From positions 40,805 through 50,235 of the forward strand of contig DCIH01000107.1 in NCBI GenBank assembly GCA_002317575.1: 9,431 nt of DNA, written 5' to 3'. Shown piece after piece: positions 6,201 to 9,431 of the stretch (positions within the stretch are counted from its first letter, which is position 1; every line of letters starts with the position of its first letter). A program made the position numbers and the translations under genes. Under the pieces are notes generated by a model. It was not told the DNA's origin. It was given only the letters and a program-made list of their open reading frames with translations, and made no database searches. This DNA is from Verrucomicrobia bacterium UBA1731. Lineage in GTDB: Bacteria; Verrucomicrobiota; Kiritimatiellia; RFP12; UBA1067.

Positions 6201-6413
6201 GGCTGCGTTTTCCGACTTCGCGGAAACGACGACCGACGCGCGGTCGTTGGACCGATTCCGGACGGACGCGGGAACCGTCGAGGCCATGTCGCCGACCAGA
6301 TCGTAGAGCGATGTCTGCACATGCACGGGACGCGACAACAAGAGGCCCGCCACGAGCGCGGACAGCGCCAGCGGCGCGAGCGCGCGCGCCCACATGCGCC
6401 CGCGTCCGGTCAT
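3270..6413 (-). CDS. MMPL-type lipid exporter fused to an LpxL-like acyltransferase
   Basis: A 1047-aa fusion. Residues 1-780 are an RND/MMPL exporter (COG4258-like). TM1 is at about 11-27 and is followed by a large periplasmic domain. TM2-6 lie at about 247-380, TM7 at 403-421, a second periplasmic domain follows, and TM8-12 lie at about 652-776. Asp314 (GLVIDYSFHW) and Asp718 (GMGVDYAVFLHES) are the usual mid-membrane residues of the two halves. After one more hydrophobic stretch (810-828), residues about 835-1047 form an LPLAT domain with the H890-x4-E895 motif (SSHCGTVE) of the LpxL group. In most APE clusters these two activities are separate genes. The second periplasmic domain holds a low-complexity insert (about 482-549) made of palindromic repeats, including a 15-residue tandem LVTPAERRDPLGDAA. 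The ATG at 6413 overlaps the LolA-like stop (ATGA). The likely role is transport and acyl transfer of the polyene product. Confidence 0.85.
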   Translation of the reverse strand: MTGRGRMWARALAPLALSALVAGLLLSRPVHVQTSLYDLVGDMASTVPASVRNRSNDRASVVVSAKSENAALSAADAFVAALPADLGAAVRHKDDGAAFAEMRTFYASHGSGVVSSADAERLKTPEGRAKIARAAIRRHFSVPVTLFTPVQDPFGLLAGFAASLPTSVMGWSPRKDGVLVAERDGETHVLVSFTLPPSVSGDMDALERFASGLRAARNAAAREGVRFAASGVPLHAAETASRCRREIGWLGVFSMLFIACLGLWAFRTWKVVVWFALSLANAALAGFAALVLFAPSFHLIALVFGTTVLGLVIDYSFHWLLRSEADERATRRNLLVSCATTEVSLVPLACASLPALAQSAVFLGAGLVAALATVLWLYPRAWRGMWCEAGRRGRRPRPTCARGLAWGVFGIVCVALVAGLPHARFETPLAALYRPPAELAAAEAQFARLSGSDAGHGFLVTTCAAGVAETLDDMLAREARALKRRGRRFSGEASQSSQGVASLRRRHQVRQRTDAVASLVTPAERRDPLGDAALVTPAERRDPLGDVACLSRFLPPLAERTANWENVNLLYAEQGEKLRSALKLAALPAPEAPRAWDAKTLPRAIAENFLADGALVASNVPADAGADMDMSDGVVFWRPADLSCVLTAWGRQSVGLFLAAAAAMFALLLVFVRGRAVRVFAPAVVSFLVVVAALTVRGEPVNLFHMLAGFLLLGMGVDYAVFLHESRGRAVKSALCALLTSMVGFGALAFVSFPVVAAFGFALGVGLPVAFLLAWASAPRDADTAPATEHGASPLGLELAWLAYRVFGKRALNALAAAIGLCIWMFSAGARKASRGPGKAMRFARSLADKFVVMCEGPGQPCVETDGSDDAAAFVADVQAKKGVFVLSSHCGTVEVLAALGACDVTFHAWMAFAQTAVFNAFYARHAKRRRVRVHPIETFGMASAFEAGDWLDAGDCAVMAADFESATAADGSPRIAVSEGAVRFARALGHPVYFVACVRTRGSQYRAIVRKLPTETRAGLADAYRAALEAVVREHPEEWFRWMDRG
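4777..4859 (-). repeat. 45-bp in-frame tandem repeat; two double-hairpin elements (A, B)
   Basis: Two 38-bp stretches (4777-4814 and 4822-4859) are identical and start 45 bases apart. Each contains a perfect 10-bp stem, GGTCACGCCG and CGGCGTGACC, at 4787-4796/4803-4812 and 4832-4841/4848-4857. The 6-base loop reads GCGGAG on the minus strand. On that strand each hairpin is followed at once by a short second palindrome, CCCCTTGGGG. The period of 45 keeps frame and gives LVTPAERRDPLGDAA followed by LVTPAERRDPLGDVA in the exporter's second periplasmic domain. Confidence 0.85.
4875..4890. repeat. Small inverted repeat AGTTC/GAACT between elements B and C
   Basis: AGTTC (4875-4879) and GAACT (4886-4890) flank a 6-base spacer. 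The arm resembles the AGTTC...GAACT arm of the GTAG palindrome in the ketosynthase gene. It is too short to be sure of by itself, but it fills the space between two certain elements. Confidence 0.3.
4892..4924 (+). repeat. Double-hairpin element C, inverted relative to A and B
   Basis: A perfect 10-bp stem, GGTGGCGTCG (4892-4901) and CGACGCCACC (4908-4917), encloses the loop GCGGAG and is followed by CCCTGGG (4918-4924). The loop and the second palindrome match elements A/B, but in the opposite orientation. Three of the ten stem pairs differ from A/B, and each difference is matched on the other arm. In the exporter frame it encodes part of GVASLRRRHQ. Confidence 0.8.
4935..4968 (-). repeat. 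Double-hairpin element D (GAAGCGGC stem)
   Basis: A perfect 8-bp stem, GAAGCGGC (4947-4954) and GCCGCTTC (4961-4968), has a 6-base loop (GAGGGC on the minus strand). It is joined to and overlaps an 18-bp perfect palindrome (4935-4952) built on TTCTCCGGAGAA. The stem is identical to that of element F, 2 kb away. In frame it encodes KRRGRRF (residues 483-489 of the exporter). Confidence 0.8.
5218..5242 (+). repeat. GTAG palindrome in the exporter gene (REP-like)
   Basis: GTAG (5218-5221) is followed by a near-continuous palindrome, GGCGCGGACG (5222-5231), C, then CGTCCGCGCC (5233-5242). It encodes the Arg-rich stretch RRGRRPRP (about residues 391-398) in the cytoplasmic loop between TM6 and TM7. 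It has the same layout as the palindrome at 2583-2608, with an unrelated stem sequence. Confidence 0.55.
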
Positions 6414-7009
6414 GGACGCGCGCCCTTCCAGAGTTCGTGCGCGCCTTGCGCCTTCTCGAAGAAGCAGATGCGCGATTCGCCGCCGTCCGCTGTTTTGAGC
6501 GTCACCCGCTCAAGCCGTTTGTCGCCGGCGAGTTCGACCTGCGTGAAAAGACGCTTCATCGCGCCGACGGTCGGCGTGAGCGTGAGCGTCCAGCCGTCCA
6601 CCGTGTCGCACGCGCGCAGGTCGAACGCGCCGTCGAACGCGTGCGCGTCGCCCGCGAGGAACGCGTCCGTCTGCTTGCGAATGCGGTCGTACTGCGGCAA
6701 ATCCTTCGCCGCCTTGCGCCGCACGCCGTCCTCGTCCGAGAAGACCATGGCATCGCCGAGCATGCACACCTCGGAAAAGAACGGCGCATCGACGCGCCAC
6801 ACGATGCCGCTACCGGCGCAGCACGACACGACGCCCGTCGAAACGAGCGGCGATTCCAGCCCGGGCACGACGCGCTCCAGCGTCCAAGCAGCGTCCGCGT
6901 CCAGCGCGCGCGCCAGCACGCCGGCGCACCGCGGCACCCCCGCCTGCAGGCCTAGCGCGCAGCATGCGGTGACAACCCCAATGGGGAAGCGGCGTCCTCG
7001 CCGCTTCAT
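6410..7009 (-). CDS. LolA-like outer-membrane lipid/lipoprotein carrier
   Basis: A 199-aa periplasmic protein of the LolA-like type found in APE clusters, expected to carry an acylated product or lipoprotein across the periplasm. A signal peptide starts MKRRGRRFPIGVVTACCALG. The segment VPGLESPLVSTGVVSCCAGS, followed by GIVWRVDAPFFSEV, matches the LolA 'lipid-binding half-barrel' pattern (…P…S.G.…W…P). Later segments (LPQYDRIRKQTDAFLAGD, WTLTLTPTVGAMKRLFTQVEL) fit the rest of the fold. The frame stays open far upstream (to 7609), but that part is a shadow of the ligase gene. The ATG at 7009 overlaps the ligase stop as ATGA and has AAAGGA 8 bases upstream. The stop overlaps the exporter ATG in the same way. 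Codons 2-8 lie inside palindromic element F. Confidence 0.78.
   Translation of the reverse strand: MKRRGRRFPIGVVTACCALGLQAGVPRCAGVLARALDADAAWTLERVVPGLESPLVSTGVVSCCAGSGIVWRVDAPFFSEVCMLGDAMVFSDEDGVRRKAAKDLPQYDRIRKQTDAFLAGDAHAFDGAFDLRACDTVDGWTLTLTPTVGAMKRLFTQVELAGDKRLERVTLKTADGGESRICFFEKAQGAHELWKGARP
6976..7007 (-). repeat. Double-hairpin element F at the start codon of the LolA-like gene
   Basis: The stem GAAGCGGC (6986-6993) and GCCGCTTC (7000-7007) has a 6-base loop (GAGGAC on the minus strand) and is followed on that strand by CCCCATTGGGG (6976-6986). The hairpin begins at the G of the ATG, so codons 2-8 (KRRGRRF) are the element. In the transcript the structure would sit directly at the start codon. 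Confidence 0.75.
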
Positions 7010-8352
7010 GGCGCCGTCCTTTCCGCGACGCCGGACGAACAAACACCGCCGACGCTCGACAACACAAACGAAAAGCCGCCGTCCGTGCGTACGACGGAAA
7101 GCGTCAGCGCCTCGCCCGGGCGCACGATACGGCGGAACTTGAGCTTCCGGAATATGGCCGCGTCTGGGTAATCGGGGAACGCCTGCTGCGCGAACCGGCG
7201 CAACGCGTGGAGTTGGGCGACGCCGGGCAGAATGGGGCATCCCGGGAAATGGCCCTGAAAGCATGTGGCGTCGGACGGGAAAACGAGCGTCGCCTCGAGC
7301 GCGTCCGCGGCCACCCGCCACGCGGTGACGACGGGTTCCGAAAAACGATCCGCGAGCACGGCGCGGACTGCCGCCGCCGTCACCTTGCCCTGCGAATTGA
7401 ACGGCAGTTCCCGCACGAACCGGATGCGCCGCGGGAACGCCGCCCGTCCGCCATTCGACGCAAACAAGGTCTGACCTGAATTGCAGCGGACACACAGGTC
7501 TTCGCGGAGTCGGCGGCATGTTTCCGCGTATGTCGACTGCGCGAGGAACGCGCGTCCTTCGGCAGACAGCACCACCACCGCGCCCAATCGCGCGACATCC
7601 TCGCCGCATGTCGCCACCACGGCGCGGGAAACGAACGGATGCGACTCGAGCGCGCGTTCGACATCCGGCAGCGATACGTACGATTCAAGAATCTTCACGC
7701 GGCGGTCGAGGCGCCCCAGCAACTCGAACCGGCGCGGCGTGACGAACCGCACGCCGTCGCCCATCGTCCACGGGCGCGCCACGGCGTACGGCGAGTCCAC
7801 CTGCAGCGCACCGCCTTCGACGACCTGCGCGGAGACGCCGTCTACGAGCGTCCATTCGGATGTCGACGCCTGGCGCCGCCATGCGACCGTACCGGCCTCC
7901 GTACTGCCATAGATCTCCAGCGGCGAAACGCCCAAGGCGTCCGTCACCGCTGCGGACGTTTCCGCCCTGAGCAGACTGCCAGACGTGACCACATCCGACA
8001 CGGCGCCGCGCAAGGCGGAAAAATCAGGATGCAACAAGGCCTTGTCCAGAAAAGACGGTGTCGTCACCAGCAGGAAAGAACCATGGCGCACCTTCGCCGC
8101 GAGCAGCTCCTCCACGGAAAGCACAACCGCCGGATCCACCACACTGCCGGCCGCGGCCGGCGCCCGCACGCGCCACAAGGCGCCGTACATGTGCTCGGGA
8201 CGGATCGTGGCGACCACGGCGGGCCGTCTGCCCCACACGTCCGGAAACGCAGCGACCAGCGCGGCGGCGTCCGCCGACAGCGACGCCTCCGTCCGCACGA
8301 TCGGTTTGGACGCGCCGGTGGAACCGGACGTTCCGAAAAGCACGTCAGCCAC
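7006..8352 (-). CDS. AMP-ligase fused to hotdog dehydratase, lacking the ligase N-terminal part
   Basis: A 448-aa fusion. Residues 1-335 are an acyl-adenylating domain. It begins directly at the P-loop (FGTSGSTGASKP, residues 6-17), then has YGSTEAG (148-154), GDG with Asp199, GRLDRRVKI (213-221) and the catalytic-lysine motif NSQGKV (Lys323). Residues about 343-448 are an ApeI/FabA-like hotdog domain with GHFPGCPILPGVAQ (catalytic His368) and a following KLKFRRIVRPGE. In APE pathways the ligase activates the aromatic or acyl starter onto an ACP, and the dehydratase makes the double bonds. The first 100-150 residues normal for the ligase are absent. The frame is open only to a stop at 8401, and the only start seen is GTG at 8352, with AAGGGG upstream. 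It overlaps the preceding gene by 8 bases and the next by 4 (ATGA). Confidence 0.83.
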   Translation of the reverse strand: MADVLFGTSGSTGASKPIVRTEASLSADAAALVAAFPDVWGRRPAVVATIRPEHMYGALWRVRAPAAAGSVVDPAVVLSVEELLAAKVRHGSFLLVTTPSFLDKALLHPDFSALRGAVSDVVTSGSLLRAETSAAVTDALGVSPLEIYGSTEAGTVAWRRQASTSEWTLVDGVSAQVVEGGALQVDSPYAVARPWTMGDGVRFVTPRRFELLGRLDRRVKILESYVSLPDVERALESHPFVSRAVVATCGEDVARLGAVVVLSAEGRAFLAQSTYAETCRRLREDLCVRCNSGQTLFASNGGRAAFPRRIRFVRELPFNSQGKVTAAAVRAVLADRFSEPVVTAWRVAADALEATLVFPSDATCFQGHFPGCPILPGVAQLHALRRFAQQAFPDYPDAAIFRKLKFRRIVRPGEALTLSVVRTDGGFSFVLSSVGGVCSSGVAERTAP

Positions 8353-8749
8353 GCGTACGCCCCTTGCGGTAAAGCCATTCGCCCAAAAGAACGGCGCCCG
8401 TCATGCAATACGAAAGACAGCCGTTCCACGCGATCCAGACATCGTACGGCGCGAACACGGTTGCCGTGGCCACGACGAGATTGAGCGACAGCACGCCAAC
8501 CCAAAGCTTCGTGACGCAACGGCAATAGCGAACGGCGGAATCGTCAAGCTCCTTGCCCATCTTCCGGGCGACGCGTTCGACGAGCGGCGTTCCCCGCAAC
8601 GAAAGCGCGAACGCCGAGAGCGGAATGAGCGTCATCACGACAGGATAGACGCGAAACCAGACATTGGCCTTCAGCAGAAAGACGGCCCACACGACGCCCA
8701 ACGAGAACGCCAGTTTGAGAGCGATTGTGAGCGCGCGGCGCATCCTCAC
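8345..8749 (-). CDS. COG4648-like four-TM membrane protein of APE clusters
   Basis: A 134-aa inner-membrane protein with hydrophobic segments at about 9-27, 31-50, 80-100 and 104-125, and a short cytosolic-type helix (LVERVARKMGKELDDSAVRYCRCVT) between the second and third. The RYCRCVTKLWVG stretch, the WIAWNGCLSYCMTG stretch and the GEWLYRKGR ending follow the small membrane protein that stands beside the ACP and ligase genes in aryl polyene clusters. Its biochemical role is not known. The GTG at 8749 overlaps the ACP stop as GTGA, the junction style used throughout this operon. An ATG two codons later (8743) is an alternative start. The 3' end overlaps the ligase gene by 8 bases. Confidence 0.75.
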   Translation of the reverse strand: MRMRRALTIALKLAFSLGVVWAVFLLKANVWFRVYPVVMTLIPLSAFALSLRGTPLVERVARKMGKELDDSAVRYCRCVTKLWVGVLSLNLVVATATVFAPYDVWIAWNGCLSYCMTGAVLLGEWLYRKGRTRG

Positions 8750-9003
8750 GCCTGCTGTTCCGCCAGAAGCTTCACGACGACATCAGCGACGTCCCCGAGC
8801 GTGCGGATCTGCTTGAAATCTTCGGCCTTCACCTTGAGGCCGGTCATGTTCTGCAGGCGCACGACGAGATCGACGGCGTCGATGCTATCCAAATCCAAGT
8901 CCTCGAACAAACGGGCTTCGGGAACGAGCGCGGCGCGGTCGCATTCAAATTCGGCGACGAGCACATCGGCAATGGCGTTCAGGACTTCTTCACGGGACTT
9001 CAT
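8746..9003 (-). CDS. Acyl carrier protein (second ACP)
   Basis: An 85-aa ACP with the phosphopantetheine attachment site Ser40 in FEDLDLDSIDAVDLVVRL. The acidic helix II (IDAVDLVVRLQN) and a closing helix (TLGDVADVVVKLLAEQ) are normal for the family. It would carry the growing chain for the ketosynthase, dehydratase and acyltransferase encoded downstream. The ATG at 9003 overlaps the first ACP's stop as ATGA, with GGAGAAG upstream. Paired ACPs next to a COG4648 protein and a ligase are a hallmark of APE clusters. Which of the two loads the starter cannot be told from sequence. Confidence 0.9.
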   Translation of the reverse strand: MKSREEVLNAIADVLVAEFECDRAALVPEARLFEDLDLDSIDAVDLVVRLQNMTGLKVKAEDFKQIRTLGDVADVVVKLLAEQQA

Positions 9004-9284
9004 GCGTTCTTCTCCAAAGTAATGCCGGCGTTTTCGGCAATGAAGGCGGCCAACGACCCGACGCTGCGAAAATGGATCTTGTTCTCGTCCGAATTGGCCT
9101 TGAATTTGACCTGGTACTTCTTGCGCAGCGCGGCGCCGATCTCCAGCGCATCAATCGAATCCAGTCCCACGCCTTCGCCGAACAACGGCGCATCCGCCGG
9201 CAAATCCGCCGCCGAAAGCCCGTCCACATCGACGGACGCCAAAATGACTTGGCGGATTTCGTCTTCCAACTCGCTTCGTTTCAT
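9000..9284 (-). CDS. Acyl carrier protein (first ACP), first gene of the operon
   Basis: A 94-aa ACP with the attachment site Ser43 in FGEGVGLDSIDALEIGAAL. It differs clearly from the second ACP: a longer stretch between helices II and III (about residues 55-75, with KFKANSDENKIHFRSV), as in the ApeF-type ACPs as I recall them. The frame is open to 9374 across the upstream terminator. The ATG at 9284 has AGGAAGG upstream and starts a normal helix I (MKRSELEDEIRQVILASV). It is the first gene after the pgk terminator and probably leads the seven-gene operon down to the ketosynthase. Confidence 0.9.
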   Translation of the reverse strand: MKRSELEDEIRQVILASVDVDGLSAADLPADAPLFGEGVGLDSIDALEIGAALRKKYQVKFKANSDENKIHFRSVGSLAAFIAENAGITLEKNA

Positions 9285-9313
9285 CACATCATCCTTCCTG
9301 CCTTTGCCCTGGA

Positions 9314-9342
9314 ATTTTACCACATCGGAAGGTAAAAAAAAA
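9314..9342 (-). promoter_or_regulatory. Putative promoter of the ACP/APE operon
   Basis: The minus strand has TAAAAT (9314-9319) preceded by TGG, an extended -10, 30 bases before the first ACP start. At 17-base spacing the -35 would be TTTTTT, inside the terminator's T-tract, so the -35 is poor. The core GATGTGGTAAA is identical to that of the promoter at 2063-2091, which raises confidence. Confidence 0.45.
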
Positions 9343-9370
9343 GGGCCGCCAACGCGGGCGGCCCTTTTTT
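9334..9370 (-). terminator. Intrinsic terminator after the pgk-like gene (bidirectional form)
   Basis: A perfect 8-bp GC-rich stem, GGGCCGCC (9343-9350) and GGCGGCCC (9357-9364), has a 6-base loop. On the minus strand it is followed by nine T residues, and on the plus strand by six. It lies 16 bases after the stop of the pgk-like gene and should end that transcript before the ACP operon. Confidence 0.92.
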
Positions 9371-9386
9371 GCATTGCGAGAACGGC

Positions 9387-9431
9387 TTACTTGTCGTTCA
9401 GCGCCGCCACGCCGGGGAGGACCTTGCCTTC
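9387..9431 (-). CDS. pgk: C-terminal end of a probable phosphoglycerate kinase (cut by window edge)
   Basis: Only the last 14 codons and the TAA are present: EGKVLPGVAALNDK. This is a good match to the conserved C-terminus of bacterial phosphoglycerate kinase (…LEGK.LPGVAALNDK), the glycolytic enzyme that makes ATP from 1,3-bisphosphoglycerate. The rest lies beyond the right edge. The terminator that follows shows the gene ends its own transcription unit. The call rests on 14 residues and cannot be tested further here. Confidence 0.65.
   Translation of the reverse strand, partial: EGKVLPGVAALNDK

Noticed and set aside
5460..7142. Long open frame on the plus strand (560 codons)
   Set aside because: It is antisense to the exporter and LolA-like genes, with biased Arg/Gln/His composition and no recognisable domain.
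6410..7609. Upstream extension of the LolA-like gene to 399 aa
   Set aside because: The extra 200 residues are Arg/Pro-rich and overlap the dehydratase domain in another frame. The ATG at 7009 starts a good signal peptide and gives the ATGA junction.
8146..8161. 16-bp perfect palindrome GCCGGCCGCGGCCGGC in the ligase gene
   Set aside because: It consists only of G and C, encodes an ordinary Ala-rich stretch at a normal family position, and lacks the loop, second palindrome or GTAG of the other elements. It is plausible by chance at this GC content.

Overview
The window is GC-rich and nearly fully coding, with every supported gene on the minus strand, so the genes read from right to left. The ribosomal proteins, the phosphoglycerate-kinase tail and the aryl-polyene-type lipid genes indicate a Gram-negative (two-membrane) bacterium. 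The secreted protein family and the Ala-rich acidic extension on S11 make me suspect the PVC group (Kiritimatiellae/Lentisphaeria-like Verrucomicrobiota). That placement is an inference and is not proven by any single gene here.

Layout in transcription order, right to left: (1) the last 14 codons of a gene that looks like pgk, then a strong hairpin/T-tract terminator. (2) A tightly coupled seven-gene operon with ATGA or GTGA overlaps: two acyl carrier proteins, a small four-TM membrane protein (COG4648-like), an AMP-ligase fused to a hotdog dehydratase, a LolA-like periplasmic protein, an MMPL-type exporter fused to an LpxL-like acyltransferase, and a FabF-type ketosynthase. This is the typical gene content of aryl polyene (APE, xanthomonadin/flexirubin-like) clusters, in a reduced form: the window holds no ketoreductase, chain-length factor, ammonia lyase, methyltransferase or glycosyltransferase. 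(3) A secreted protein of unknown function with its own extended -10 promoter. (4) A good sigma70-type promoter followed by rpmJ-rpsM-rpsK-rpsD, the start of the alpha ribosomal operon, cut by the window edge.

A plausible joint role for the operon is this: the ligase primes an ACP, the ketosynthase and dehydratase extend and dehydrate the chain, and the exporter, acyltransferase and LolA-like protein move the acyl product to the outer membrane.

The least ordinary content is a set of small palindromic elements inside the coding sequences. Five share a two-part plan: a main hairpin of 8-10 bp followed at once by a short second palindrome, usually CCCnnGGG. Two of these form a 45-bp in-frame tandem repeat in the exporter gene. 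A third has the same 6-base loop but three compensatory stem changes. Two more have the same stem in two different genes and encode the same peptide KRRGRRF, once as the n-region of the LolA-like signal peptide. Two further palindromes, in the ketosynthase and exporter genes, carry a 5' GTAG, as REP sequences handled by RAYT transposases do. In addition, a five-copy TAGGRGT heptamer repeat at the exporter-ketosynthase junction supplies the stop codon of one gene and the ribosome-binding site and GTG start of the next. Together these suggest a genome colonised by miniature palindromic repeats that are tolerated inside genes.
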